A stretch of DNA of 64,000 bases. Source: Paramecium pentaurelia. Lineage: Eukaryota; Ciliophora; Oligohymenophorea; Peniculida; Parameciidae. A program made the position numbers and the translations under genes. Shown piece by piece: positions 23,656-35,606 of this stretch. The notes under the pieces are model-generated. The model saw only the letters and a program-made list of their open reading frames with translations, did no database searches and was not told the DNA's origin. Location of the stretch: the NCBI GenBank assembly GCA_905183005.1, contig CAJJDO010000085.1:190470-254469 (forward strand), written 5' to 3'. Numbering within the stretch: position 1 is the stretch's first letter; the number at the start of each line of letters is the position of its first letter.

Positions 23656-24596
23656 TCAATCAGAGGACTCAGAGGGAAAAGAACTATCTTCTTAATTGTT
23701 GGATTTTTGGGAGCTATAATTGATTGATGGATCAGCTTTTACTTTTTTTGTTTTTCTATTTAATATTAATATTATACTATTTTGATTAGACAAATTCTTA
23801 TAATTTGCGAATAACTTTGGCTGGTAATTAATCAATATCAAATTCTAATTCTTCAGCTTCTTGATTTTATACACTTTATTATACTATCTCCCAAACTCCC
23901 TTCAAATGTTCTGAAGGTAATTCTCTTATATGTTATCCTAATTATCTCTTTTCTTCAAATGAAATATGAGTATCTTATTTTTTTTAAGATTAAGGTTCTT
24001 TCACTTTATTGGATGTCATTTTATTAGTTATTGGTATACTTCTATATATATTATTTTTAAGATATACTTTGTAGATGTTGGTGTTTATTTCTGATCATTT
24101 TAGAATGCTTTAAATACATGATAAAAATGATTTTCTAATTGTGTGACTTGATCTTGCATTTAGGTAGATGAAGCAGATTAAGTTAATTTTTGTAATGCAA
24201 TTCTAATTTGATTCCAAAGATTCATCAAATTACCTTTTAATTTACAAGTAAGTAATACCCTCCTATTTGAAGGAAGCTTCAATTTTATCGATATTTAAAT
24301 ACCCAGAAGCATTGATCTCATTAAATGCTGGATGGGATTTGAATTTTTATAGAAGGTATAATCCCTTCTTGCAATTATCATCTTAAGGAATTTTGACTTA
24401 TTCTTTTTAAACTGGAGTAATTCTTTGAGATCTTTTACTTTTATCTTCTACTACTTCTTATTTATTGCTTTGGAAAGAGGCATCATATTTATTAACCTTT
24501 TTAGGCTATTTTACAAATAAGGATGACAATTATTACCACTCTTTATTCACGTGATTTTAATAAATTAGATTACAAAAGTGAGTATCCCTTAGGCAT
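23656..24596 (-). CDS. Bromodomain-like + NET-domain (BET-type) chromatin protein
   Basis: ATG at 24596. Introns of 34, 25, 26 and 22 nt rejoin one frame. The middle region reads GLYLLQKFKSHPAFNEINAS then YLNIDKIEASF and GNLMNLWNQIRIALQKL. It follows the helix order of a bromodomain (HP near the ZA loop, later LxxLWxQ) but is too divergent for certainty. The C-terminal part is a clear NET domain: FEEKRQLGQHIRELPSEHL, KGVWEIVQQS and ELEFDIDQLPAKVIRKLQEF. BET proteins use the bromodomain to read acetyl-lysine and the NET domain to recruit partners. The end is Ser/Asp-rich (SESSD, TGA at 23656-23658). A second NET protein is at 32956-33703. Confidence 0.8.
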
Positions 24597-24780
24597 TTTA
24601 CTTAAAATAAAATCAACTTATATCTGATTAAGATTGAATTCTAATTAGCTTGCCATAAATATGTTATTATTTATTTATATTTCTCAATAATTTACAATTA
24701 AATTAAACATACTATCATAAAATTTATTATGACTATTCTCTAGTTATATATAAATATAATAATTAATAATACTTAGAGAA

Positions 24781-26331
24781 ATGGAGAAATATAGAAGAAT
24801 AAGGAAGATTGGAAAAGGAAATTTTGGAGATGTTTGGTTAGTGGAAGATAATAAAGGAAGAGTATTTCAAAATAACTATTTTATAGTAATATGCTATGAA
24901 AAGAATAGATTTAGTATTTGATACTGTAGATCCTCAAAATGAAGTTAGTATAATGAAAGTTCTTAAGCATCCTAACATTATTAAGTTTTATGATTCCTTT
25001 GAACATAATGACAAATTGTGCATTATCATGGAATATGCTAAAAATTGTAAGTAATTACACTAAATCTAAGCTGATCTTTCAATATACATTAAAACTAAAT
25101 AGCCAGACATTCTGAACTATTTTACTTAATTATGTTTAGGAGTCTAATATTTACATTAACAAAATATTGTTCATAGAGATATTAAATTAAGAAATGTATT
25201 TATTACTGATGATGGAATTGTATGTATTTATACTTAATTCTTTTATAGATTAAATTGGGTGATTTTAGTATCTCTAAAAAATTGATTGATCTATCTACTA
25301 ATACAACTTTAGGTAATTTAAATTATATAAATAAGGAACTCCATATTATTTATCTCCTGAAATATGCTAATCTAAAAATTATAATTCAAAAACTGATATC
25401 TGGAATTTAGGGTGTTTATTATATGAATTATGCACATAATAAAAACCATTTTAAGGAGAATCTCTACCTGCTATTCTCAATTCTATTATTAATGGCTAAA
25501 CTCCTCAACTAACAGAGGCTTTTCCTAAGTTCTATTAAGATATCCTTAATATTACATTATAGAAAGATCCAGAACTTCGACCAGATATAGATCAAATACT
25601 CAATATACCTTAAATAAAGGAAGAGTAAATCAAATTGTAAATACTTTATAAAAGTAAAGGACTATTAAATAAAAGAATATGTCCTATTGAATGTCCAGGC
25701 TTTGATGAAAAATAAGAATTCAAATAAGACAAATAATCAATCAATAAAGATATGTCAAATATACTTAAATAATCTATTACTCCATAATATAGATAAACTT
25801 AATTAGGTTTATAAAATATATTTTCAGAATGTGTATCACCCAATAATAATTATTGTTAAATTCAGAAAAAGCCTTACAAAAAGATTATGACCATTAATAC
25901 TTAATTGGATGAAAAAGTAGAATAGGAAATAACCTAAAAGAAACCATCTTTTGCTAAATTGCTATTTAATCCAAAAACTCCTACATCACCAAATAGAAAT
26001 ATATTATTGGCAGATTTTTTGAAAAATAAATTAGGATAGGAAATATTTTAAAGAATGAAAGATTTATTAGAAAACAGCAAAGATCCAATATAATTATTAG
26101 AAAATAGAGAAGAAATGATGTAAATTTTAGGAGAATAGAATTTAGATTGTATAAAAGTAAATCCAAAATTAATTTTAGATTTTTAAAATAATTATAAGTA
26201 ACAGTATAACTCCACCTAGTAGCCATTTTAGAACAATGAGTGCTTCATATTAATTTATTACTTAAAGGATTAAAACAGTTAATAACCATGATAATAATAT
26301 TCCAACATCTGCATGGGATGAATAATTTTGA
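24781..26331 (+). CDS. NEK-family protein kinase with DFS motif
   Basis: The kinase domain begins at the start codon: YRRIRKIGKGNFGDVWLV (Gly loop), QYAMKRID (VAIK Lys), HRDIKLRNVF (catalytic loop) and LGDFSISKKL, where DFG is DFS. Then come TTLGTPYYLSPEIC (activation and APE segment) and KTDIWNLGCLLYELC. Four introns (25, 24, 29 and 23 nt) were placed inside the domain. HRD with a GTPYYLSPE segment is typical of NEK kinases. A long Q/N-rich C-terminal part follows, and a last 22-nt intron leads to NNIPTSAWDEQF and TGA at 26329-26331. NEKs act in cilia, basal bodies and mitosis, and ciliates have many. DFS instead of DFG may lower activity, but Asp is kept. Confidence 0.85.
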
Positions 26332-26456
26332 TTATAATTAGCTTCTAATATATATATATATATAAAGCAATTTTTATAAATTTATTTCATGAACTATTAT
26401 TATTATTATTATTGTTTAATTTTTGTATTGCTAGTATCTATTAAGTATTTTTTGAT

Positions 26457-27140
26457 TCAAAAGTATTTATCATATGAGAATTACCTTAAGTTTATGTAAC
26501 TTAATTTTGATGGTACTTTTATGTTGTGGGTTCTAATGACGTAATCAAGTATTGCTTTTTACTAATAAATAATGCTTATTACATCATTCTCAATAAGACT
26601 CTCAATAATTTGATCTTTATTGAGGCTTTTTTTCTTTTTATACCCAATTAATATTTGTATAATAAGAACTATTGTGCAGGTAGAATATTCAATTATTCGA
26701 GAAATCTTTTTTAATCTATACCAATCAGAATCATGTGGATCAATAATAGGTACTTTTCCATTACCTAATTTCTGTATTTAGATAAATATACCATTATCAT
26801 CTAATAAGGCATGAGAAATTTGAGTTATGGCTGAATATAACATTACTAAAATAGCTAGAATTAAAAGACTTGTTAAATAGTAAATATATTAACATCATTC
26901 GAGGGAATTAAATATGTCTACTTTTTGGTTTAAATTAATAGAGGTAACCTTCAAATATGATTAAACTAATAAACACTCCTGACTACATGCATCATATTAA
27001 ATTACTACACAACAAATTATAAAGTAGTTTGTAAATCTACTACTATCATCATCTAAATCTACGATTATCACTATTAAAGTGCAGCATAATGCTAGAATTA
27101 TAACCATCAAGGTAAGAATTGTAATTTTGATTATATTCAT
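26457..27140 (-). CDS. Small four-TM membrane protein
   Basis: ATG at 27140. Introns of 26 nt (after FIICC), 25 nt (after RM) and 27 nt (after DDN) join a protein of about 200 residues. It has four hydrophobic segments: ITILTLMVIILALCCTLIVI, a second around GVFISLIIFEGYLY, LLILAILVMLYSAI and TCTIVLIIQILIGY. The loop after TM3 reads NGKVPIIDPHDSDWYRLKK. The cytosolic tail is helical and charged and ends SYDKYF at TGA 26457-26459. The layout is tetraspan-like; no family signature is recognised. It converges on the NEK kinase gene, with 125 bp between stops. Confidence 0.65.
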
Positions 27141-28021
27141 AATTATAAACTTATAAATATATTATATAATTAACAATTATTATTACTATAATGCAATTGT
27201 TCATCTTATATCAATTTACTTAGATTCAAATTTCATTTTAATTTTTGAATAAATACTCTTAATTTTCATTATGTTAAATATATTTATAAGATTTTAGAAT
27301 TTGATGAGTATAATCAAATCAATCGTATCAAAAGGTGGCAATTATAAATAAGAATCAAATTAATCTTAATCAATTAATACTATAAATTATATTAAATTAT
27401 TTATAAATAAAATATAATAATGGAACAATAAAATAATATTTAAATGTATATTATTTTTTCTTGAATTTTACAATTATCTAAATCTATAAAAGGCTAATAA
27501 TTTTATTTATCAACAGATAATTGATTTACTTCTTTAAATTAAATGTAATATTCATTCTTAGAATAAATACAATAAATAAATGATTCACTTTTTCCATTTA
27601 TTTAATCATATTACAATATCTATGATTACTATTCTATTTATATAAATAATATTTTTTGAATTATAATATCGTGATAGTTAGTTAGTTTATTATTTTCAAA
27701 AATAAAATAATTAATATAATTTAGAATAAATAATTTATTAAGTGTTTTGTCTTTAGTTTTTTATTAGAATTTTTTTATTTAGAATTTATCATGATTTTAC
27801 ATAATGAATCATAAACTATTGATTAAGAACAATTTAAGAATATCAATTTTCTATTAATCAAATGTAGAATGGCAATATTTAAATATAAATTTATTTAATT
27901 GAAAAAAAATACAAAAACCATTCAATAATTATATAAATTATAAAAAAGAGAATCCTTTTTATTTTAATAAAATTAAAGTTTATATAATGTTTTAAATTTA
28001 ATAATAAAATAATATATAATA
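27141..28021. other. Non-coding AT-rich interval
   Basis: About 880 bp with no sustained frame under the ciliate code and no recognisable motif. It contains the upstream region of the 4-TM gene (start 27140) and the downstream region of the gene ending at 28022. Confidence 0.5.
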
Positions 28022-29005
28022 TCAACTACTATGTATGACAATTCCTGGAATGCAAGATTGGGTAAGACTTTATTTAACTTAAACAGATTAGTTTATATTT
28101 TCAGTTTCTTTATTAAGAAACTTTATTTCTCCAAAGCTTACACTCTTACCAGCAAACATATATAAATTAAAAGCTTCATTTGTTTAAGAGACTAAGGATA
28201 ATGAATAAGTCATTCCTTTTTTTAAGAAAACTTCTTATTCTAATTCAATGTAATAACAATCATTAACAATTTTGAATTTTGAATGTTTAATGTTAATATT
28301 TTCATCATAAATAGATATACTTAAATCTAATCCTTCATGTATTCTAAATAAAACAACCACTTCTTTATTTTAATCATTAATATTTTAATCAAATTGATTT
28401 AATCCTTAAAATAGTTATGTTAATAGGAATCCAGATAAAACTAAATTTTAAAGTGGTAAAATATTCTCAGCAACACCACAATTTTTACTAAAATTAAATG
28501 CTACTTTTCTATCATTTGATTTAGCAAATGTTTTATGTTTCCATATTTCATTATTAATATTTGATTGTCCTTAATTCATTATCTTTTTAGTATCTTTTTT
28601 ATTTTATTCAATCAAATTGAAGATATTATTGATCATAAATTAAGTTGATAATTACAATTCCATCATTTTTCTAATAGCCTATTAAAAATTTAAGAGATTT
28701 AACTATTCAACATTATCATGGAATATTAAATTTTCTTTACAATTTGAAAAAGTAGGGATTATTTAAAATAAGTCTGTTGATTTTTAATCAAAATTTCTAT
28801 CATTTGATTGTATGAATAAAGTTTCCATTTGATTTAATTGTTTAAATATTTCATTTTCATGTAAGAGATGTATTTTTTCATAAATCAATTTTTCTAAATC
28901 ATTTAATTATTAATTGAATTGAATTCTTATCTTATTTATTAGTTGAATAGCCTTGTCCAATTATTATTAATCATCTATACACAATTTTAGTTTAAAGTAA
29001 TTCAT
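28022..29005 (-). CDS. Coiled-coil protein with C-terminal beta-rich domain
   Basis: A single open frame of 327 residues from ATG (29003-29005) to TGA (28022-28024), no intron needed. The first 170 residues form an amphipathic coiled coil (AIQLINKIRIQFNQQLNDLE and similar). After a short linker the C-terminal 140 residues alternate hydrophobic strands: NFSKNCGVAENILPLQN, VVVLFRIHEGLDLSISIYDE and EVFLKKGMTYSLSLVSQTNE. This recalls B-box/coiled-coil proteins that end in a PHR- or SPRY-like beta sandwich, but no RING or B-box cysteines are present, so the domain name is only a suggestion. Confidence 0.65.
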
Positions 29006-29124
29006 TTAGAAATTGTAGATGAAAATTAATAAGAAATTAATAAAAGAAAATTAATTTTTCAATTATTTTCTGTACAATTACGATGATTATTAAATTATAT
29101 GAGCAAAAATAAAATAAAAATAAA

Positions 29125-30537
29125 ATGTTCTTGAATTGTTGTCCTAATGTTTACTCTTTGATCTTAAAAACATAAATCTAATTTATTGACCCTGATATAC
29201 TATTACAGATTGATTTAAAAGACTCTTATTAAGTAATTTTAAAGAAAGACTTTTTACACATATATAAAAAAGGAGAACCTATTTCCTCATTCAAATTGCA
29301 TTTTCCTAATTTGATTAAATGGAAATTTGATAAAGGATTAATAGGATTCACTATAGATAATGAAACTTATTTAACAGAAGAAACATATAAATTAAAAGAG
29401 TACTTAAATGGAAGATTATTTTTTTCTAAAATTCAAGATTTTTATACTCCTCTATAAATATTAGGAAAAGGAGGTAATGCAAAAGTTCTTCTAGTCAAAT
29501 AAAAAATTGGTGAAACATATTATGCTGCAAAATGTATTCCCAAGACTGAATCAATAATTTAAGAGATCGAAATTAATAATCTATTGGATCATCCAGCTTT
29601 TGTAAAAATAAAAGAAGTGTTTTTAGGAGATACAAGTTATTATATAATAATGGATTTATTATCTGGAAAGAACCTTTTATAATTACTTAAGAATCAACAT
29701 TCAGGTTTGACAGTTGAATAGTCTAAATTGATTATGCATGTAAATTAATAGTTAAATAGGCATTATTAAGTGGAATTGATTATATGCATTCAAAAAATAT
29801 TATACATAGAGATATTAAACCAGAAAATATAGTTTTAGAAAAAATCAATAATCTTACAACATTAAAATTAGTAGATTTTGGTTTAGCTACTTATTCTAAT
29901 ATCAAAAAGTAATTCAATAATTCTAAATATAGATTTAAGTATCCTAAATGTGGTACTCCAGGATATGTTGCACCAGAAATTGCAAATTTGACTGATTAAA
30001 ATTCTATATATGATAAGAAATGTGATATCTTTAGTGCAGGAGCAGTTTTCTATAAATTATTAACTGGAAGAGATGTATTTCCAGGAACAGGATTTGCTTA
30101 TGTTTTAGCATAAAATAAAAAATGTCAAATAGATTTTACACTTTTATAATTAAGAAAATTGCCATCAGATGTTATAGTATCTAATATTATAATTAAAGAT
30201 ATTGTTAAAATAAATGTTATAAAAAGATCCAATCCTAAGACCAACTGCTTAAGAATGTTTAAAATTTCCATTTTTTACATCTAATAAATAAAATGAAACT
30301 GATTAATAACCAATAACTAATGGGACTTAAAATTCAAATTCTGCACCAACAGGACCATCTAATGCACATAAAAGATAATTTTTTGCTTAATAAAAACAGA
30401 TGATGTAGACTGTAGATTTCCCAACTGAAGAAAAAACTGAATATAAAGGATCCTTCGTTACCAATGATATGGTGTAATACCCTTAAATGCCTAAGATGGT
30501 AATGAAATTCAATACAACTGAATTTGAAACAATATGA
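29125..30537 (+). CDS. Ser/Thr protein kinase with N-terminal PH-like region (CAMK-type)
   Basis: Residues 1-105 are beta-rich and PH-like (YQVILKKDFLHIYKKGEPI, then IGFTIDNETYLTEETYKLKE). The kinase domain follows: LQILGKGGNAKVLLVKQ (Gly loop), YYAAKCIPK (Lys), IIHRDIKPENIVLE, KLVDFGLATY and CGTPGYVAPEIA, with the C-lobe ending QKDPILRPTAQECLKFPFF. All catalytic residues are present. Introns of 20 nt (after LIMH) and 22 nt (after SDVI) are needed. The tail is Q/N-rich. A short front domain fused to such a kinase is common in Paramecium. The CAMK-like group is inferred from the HRDIKPEN and GTPGYVAPE pattern; substrates unknown. Confidence 0.85.
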
Positions 30538-30578
30538 TCAATTACATAATTAACATAAATTAAAAAAAAAATAATATA

Positions 30579-31131
30579 TCAATCAATTTTAACTTTTTTA
30601 CTTGCACATTCATCATCTGATTAATTTACTTCTTATTTTTCTTAATTATTACTTTATGCATTACCGAAATTCCCTAATGAAATTATTGGTCTTTCTTTGC
30701 AACTTCTAAGTTTTCCCATGCAATATGAAAGTCATCTAAATCTTGAATGTTTTCTTGAACCTTGTTTTCTTAAACTTTATGTTCTTCATCTAAACTTACT
30801 TCTTCAATTTATTCTCCTTCATTTTCACTATGAGTATCTTTATCTTCAGATTCTTAAACACCTAGGATATTATTTTCAGCTTCTCTTGTTCTTTGTCCAA
30901 ATACATCTTGATTTTCACTTAATTTCAAAATAATTATTGTCCCATACATATAATAATATTAATTAAAGAATTAAGATTACTTCTGCCATTTCGATTGCCA
31001 ATTCATTTTTATAATAATTTAATGCTTATAACATAACTCCTTGCATCAGCCTCATTATGTTTACCTTCATTGAAAAGTTCTTTGGCCTTTTTTGCTTAAA
31101 GATTTATGGTTTCAATATCAATCTAATCCAT
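30579..31131 (-). CDS. NASP/Hif1-like (SHNi-TPR) histone chaperone, frame partly unresolved
   Basis: ATG at 31131 opens a TPR helix (LQAKKAKELFNEG). A 25-nt intron gives VMLQALNYYKNELAIEMAE, then comes YYYMYGTIIILKLSE, a long acidic insertion (ESEDKDTHSENEGEQIEE) and AWENLEVAK. This order (TPR, YYYYG helix, acidic tract inside the TPR array, AWENLEVA) is the hallmark of NASP/N1-N2 histone chaperones. The likely end is DDECASKKVKID, a nuclear-localisation-type tail, with TGA at 30579-30581. Two joins remain unexplained: a 1-nt frame change near 30975-31000 and another near 30640. The protein is also short for the family, so it may be truncated or contain errors. Confidence 0.55.
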
Positions 31132-31236
31132 ATTTAAATCTTGACACTTTATATATATTTTAATTAAGAAAAGAATATAATGATGAGTGGTACAAAATTA
31201 TTTACAAAATTTAATAGTGTTTAAAAAACAATAAAG

Positions 31237-32386
31237 TCAATTAAATGATAATTTAAAAAAGTCATGTTCTAATGCTTATTTTGGCGTCAATCTTTTTAAT
31301 GGTTCTATTACAATTAAATTCTCTATTAGATTTAGCAATTCCTATTAATTTTATGGAATTAATGCTTTAAACAATTTCATGAGACTCAATTCTTAAACCA
31401 TGAATGAATCATCTGGCCATTTTAAAAATGAATCATTCAATTAGTATTCATTAAAATATTCTCTTGCTTCATTTCTACATTATTATATCATCTTAATAGG
31501 AATAGGTCCACAATGTTTTTCAATCATAGCTAAATGATAAAAATCATTTCCTTTTGGTTTAAATAATTATTGACCTATAATTAATTATATATAATTAAAT
31601 AACCTGTAAATAATTCTACTGCTATACATCCCATACACCACATATCACTTAAATTAGTCCAATTATTTTTGAGGATTACTTCTGGTGCTCTATATTATCT
31701 AGTATTAATCAATTATGAATGACATTCTGTCTAAAAGACTGCTCCTCCAAGATCTATTATTTTTACATGATAATGACCTTCTTTTTTCCTAATAATATAT
31801 TAATTTATATGATTACCCTTTCTATTATTTATCTATTAATAGAATATTCTCTGGTTTAAGATCTGTATGAGTGTATCCACTTGTATGCATAAAATCTAAA
31901 CCTTAGAGACAATCATATAATATTTATTAAACGGCTTTTAATTCAAATCCTCCGAAATATTTTCCTCTCATAAAATCATACAAAGATAATCCAAGCTAAA
32001 AATTACTATGCCAATCTTACATCCTCAAAAACTATACAATAATTATCCTTATGACTAAATGCTTCATATGCTCTTACAATTTTCTCATTACCTGGATGAT
32101 ATTAATTTTGTTAATGAATAGTTCTCAGTATTCCATATTCAATTTTGGCACTTTAAATATGTCTCTTAACTGATTTAATGATCTTTATAGCCTTGAAATC
32201 ATTCTCTCCTCCATCAAACACTCTTACTACTCTTCCAAATGTACCATCTGAAATGGCCTACACAAATAAATATCTTTAATTGAATATCTCATCTTTTTAT
32301 AACTTGTAGTGTTTTTCCTTTTTTGTTTCCACTTTCTCTCTTTATTTTTTGATCTTTTCTCTCTCTCTAGACCTACTCCATTCCAT
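31237..32386 (-). CDS. LAMMER/CLK-type dual-specificity protein kinase
   Basis: ATG at 32386 gives a short basic N-terminus (MEWSRSREREKIKK). The kinase follows: SDGTFGRVVRVFDGG, FKAIKII (Lys), THTDLKPENILLI (the TDLKPEN form typical of CLK kinases), KIIDLGGAVF (DLG in place of DFG, as in CLKs) and NTRQYRAPEVI. The LAMMER motif is present as YHLAMIEKHCGPIP. At least two introns were placed (25 nt after FED and 29 nt after FTG). The end reads PKQALEHDFFKLSFN with TGA at 31237-31239. CLK kinases phosphorylate SR-type splicing factors; that role here is inferred from the family. Confidence 0.88.
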
Positions 32387-32955
32387 TCCAATGACTAAAT
32401 AAAAAGTACTTAAATTATTTATCCCATACTCCAAACTATCATCTACTTATATATTAAAATTCTTGGTTGTTTAGCATAAAATAAATTGTTTATATTTTCT
32501 TATACATTAATAAATTAATTCTCTCAAAGCATTAAAATTAAATATTCATATACTTCATATAAATATCTTACTTATTTCAAATTCATTTATTTATTCAATT
32601 AAAATGTGTTAATATAATTTATGGATATCTGAAGTTTCTGATAGTATATTATTAATCATATTAGATAAAGATGATTGTTTACAATAAATAAGTATTTAAG
32701 CTATATTAAACATAAATTGATAATAACAATTAGTTAATTTCTTGATTTATTTGATGAATTATTGAATTTTATTGTTATTATTTTTGATCGATTTGTTGAA
32801 CTTATATATTTCTCATAGATATTTTTTCAGTTAGTTTTTATAATAAGGACTTAAGTAATTTATGGATTTAGAATGATATAAAGTAAAATAGTTAATCACT
32901 ATTCTATTATATCACTTATGGTTTAAAATATTAATAAATATTTAAGAAAAAACAA
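32387..32955. other. Divergent intergenic region
   Basis: About 570 bp between the divergent LAMMER-kinase and NET-protein starts. It is AT-rich without a sustained open frame. It should contain both promoters, but I cannot point to a specific element. Confidence 0.5.
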
Positions 32956-33703
32956 ATGAATTCCAATAATTAGATTGAATTCTACTTGAATTCATAGCAA
33001 GTTGATTATATCTAAATGAAATTACCCTAAGGATTCTCTTTACACTTAGCTAGTCTAATTCATTAGAGAGAATAAAGAATTGTATTATTTGGTCTCAATT
33101 ATTACAAGTCTAAAAAAGTATCCAGGTTTGATGCTACATTCAAGACACACAAATTGGAATAGACAAGCCAAGAAGACTTAGCACCAAGAAGGGCCTAAAG
33201 AATATAACCTTAATAATAAAAGGATAAAAAAGAGCCAGATAATAAAGCATAAAAAATTCTGTAGAAATAAAAGCATCATTAATAATATTAATAATAATCT
33301 TAATAATAGAAGTAATAATAATAATAATAATAACAATAATAATAACAATAACAATAATAATCAAGTCCAAAAATTGTGTAATAAATTATATTAAATTTAA
33401 GATCCAAATTGTAAAAGTAAATGACTTAATAAGAAAAACTAAATCTAGGGGAAAACATAAAGCAATTGAAAATTGAATATTTGAGAGGAGTTTGGGAGAT
33501 TGTACAAGAGAGTGTTTAAGCAAATGGAGAGGATGAAGTAGAATTTGACATTGATGCCCTTCCTACTAAAATAGCTAGAAAATTAGAAGCTTATGTAACA
33601 AGTCGATTGTATATATTACTTTATTTAATAATTAAGATAAGCAAAGAAAAATAAAAATGATGAAGAGGAAAAATCATTAGATAATAATTCTTCAGATTAA
33701 TGA
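32956..33703 (+). CDS. NET-domain chromatin protein without bromodomain
   Basis: ATG at 32956. The N-terminal part is MNSNNQIEFYLNSQQVDYIQ, then a basic region and a polyglutamine tract of about 25 residues (33270-33365, mostly TAA codons with CAA and TAG). A NET domain follows: KLNLGENIKQLKIEYLRGVW, EIVQES and EVEFDIDALPTKIARKLEAY. After a 28-nt intron the end is LDNNSSDQ, TGA at 33701-33703. NET domains in BET proteins recruit chromatin modifiers. Here no bromodomain is visible, unlike the paralogue at 23656-24596. Both NET domains share the core GVWEIVQ.S and EFDID.LP.K, and both proteins end in an SSD-type tail. Confidence 0.82.
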
Positions 33704-33808
33704 ATATAAATTATTGAAGTTTGTTTTAAATTACTTTTAAATTGACCTTTATCTTTGAAATTAAATAATAATAATATAGATTGATATAGAATTTATCTAA
33801 ATTCTAAC

Positions 33809-34463
33809 TCAACTTTAAACTGCCATTTATAATCCTTTTTTAGTCAAATAAGATTGAACTCCCTTCATTTTTCTTTATTAATCTTTAGAACATTTATAAA
33901 ATCCCCATAAATTGATCCAACTTAAACTTGCTCCAATTCCTGCAAATAAGATCTTTGATTAATCTTTAAATATTTACATCAACAAATTCAAAAGATAAAA
34001 CATTAGTAAATACAAAAAATGCCCATGCACATGATGCTCCAAATTAAAAAGTCCAAAATACAGAAGAATCTATTTTACTTCTTTTACATTTATCAAAACA
34101 TTCAAATTTCCAAATTTCATCTCCTTTTGGAGTAATATGTGAATACCATCTTAAGCCAACTAAAAATTTTCCTGTAATATTCTTAACAGTATAAAAATCA
34201 AAAGCATGAAAAATCATAATTAGTATGTATTAAAATAATGTGCTTGAAATTATTAACCCTAAAAATAGATATCTATTAATTATAATACTATCTTTTACGA
34301 AAAAAATGCACAAAATTTAAAAAATATATGAAAAAAACAAATGCCAGGATGTGCTGCTTTTGTTATATCATATTACGAGATTTCTTCGCGATCTAATTTA
34401 ATCAATACATTAACCTTATCCCATGATTGGTTTCATTTCAATCCCTTCATTTTTGGAATTCAT
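33809..34463 (-). CDS. TVP23: TVP23 / FAM18-type Golgi membrane protein
   Basis: ATG at 34463. Introns of 22 nt (after MGQ), 26 nt (after CAFFS) and 25 nt (after FEFVD) join one frame. The frame reads KAAHPGICFFHIFFKFCAFF, then FHAFDFYTVKNITGKFLVGL, RWYSHITPKGDEIWKFECFD, KIDSSVFWTFQF and LSWINLWGFYKCSK. The HP...FFH start, the DFxTVKNxTGxxLVGLRWW-type core and the SxxFW motif define TVP23. The protein has four hydrophobic segments and about 190 residues, normal for the family. TVP23 proteins reside in the late Golgi/TGN and assist membrane traffic with YIP1-family proteins. TGA at 33809-33811. Confidence 0.92.
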
Positions 34464-34982
34464 AAATTATAATTATTTTAAACTAATATATTAAGAATTT
34501 TTAATGTTAAATATTTAATTTCTATGAAATTATATTTATTTACCTATTATTCATATTATAAATGTACAATATTTGCAAACGTTATTAAAAATATTCCCAA
34601 GTTAATTTTATTAATTTGCCTTATCTAATCATTTGATTAACAACTATTTAAATTAACCTATTATTATAATATATTAATTATAAGCTATGTTCATCCTTTT
34701 TTAAACTGAAATACAATTTAATTAAATCAATATTTGTAATTTAATCATACTGGATTAAATATAGCAAAACAACCAAATTATTATAGCTAGCTTATTATTA
34801 TTTATCAGGCTTATGATATTTAGAATTTAATACTAAATCAGAAAGTAGGATGACCCTATTTGGATATTTAATAAATAGTATATAGAATTTTTAGATTAAT
34901 AAGATTAATTATTACAATTAGAGTTGGAATTTAATTATTATTCTCAATATTTTTATAAATTCTAAATTTGATACTTAATTAA
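34464..34982. other. Divergent intergenic region
   Basis: About 520 bp of AT-rich DNA between the TVP23 start (minus) and the MGNTC protein start (plus). Frames are broken and no element is recognised. Confidence 0.5.
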
Positions 34983-35606
34983 ATGGGTAATACATGTTAA
35001 TTTTCAAAGATTGATAAATAACATTAAAGAATTAGATTGATAGGAGTAGAATGTTAATAATTTCCTAATAAATAAACATTACTAGAAAATTATTCATATA
35101 ATATACAAGATAATATTGATAATTTTGAGGAAGAATTTTATAATAAAGACTTTGAATTTGATATACACAATGAAAAGGTTTATGAACATGAATAAAGCAA
35201 TAAAAATGTTCAAGATGATAAGCCAATTTTACTAAATTCTCTTGTAATTCTTGAAGAAAAATAAACAAGGACTCAATTTGGTAGTTATAATTAAATGGCA
35301 AGTGAAGCTTTCGTAAATTGTATTAAACAGAGATTGTCAATAGGAAATTAAAAAATTGATAGATTTAGGGAAAATGTTTAACAACAAACACATCTGAATT
35401 CTATTTAACGTTTGTCTCATACATATGGAAGAACTTAATTTAAAGTTACAGATAATGATTCTGTTACTTAAAACTCAAGTAGAATCTGTAAATCAACAAG
35501 AGGTTCAAAAAGTACTTTTTAAAGTAGTTTTTCTTTAAACTAGAAATCAAATATAAAACAGATTTCATCCAAATAGGTTTGTAACATTAAAATCGTATAT
35601 TTATGA
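34983..35606 (+). CDS. MGNTC N-myristoylation-type protein (MGN paralogue B)
   Basis: A single-exon gene of 207 residues from ATG 34983-34985 to TGA 35604-35606. It begins MGNTCQFSKID, a Met-Gly myristoylation signal with a palmitoylatable Cys. The stretch SYNIQDNIDNFEEEFYNKDF matches the protein at 22003-22605 (TYDMKLNLDSFEDEFFQKEY), and the spacing from the N-terminus is similar. The C-terminal half is S/T/Q-rich and basic. Domain unknown. With the NET-protein gene (32956-33703) two genes upstream in the same direction, it mirrors the arrangement at 22-24.6 kb. Confidence 0.75.

Noticed and set aside
33140..33370. Minus-strand ORF of Ile/Val repeats
   Set aside because: It is the antisense of the polyglutamine (TAA/CAA) tract of the NET-domain gene.
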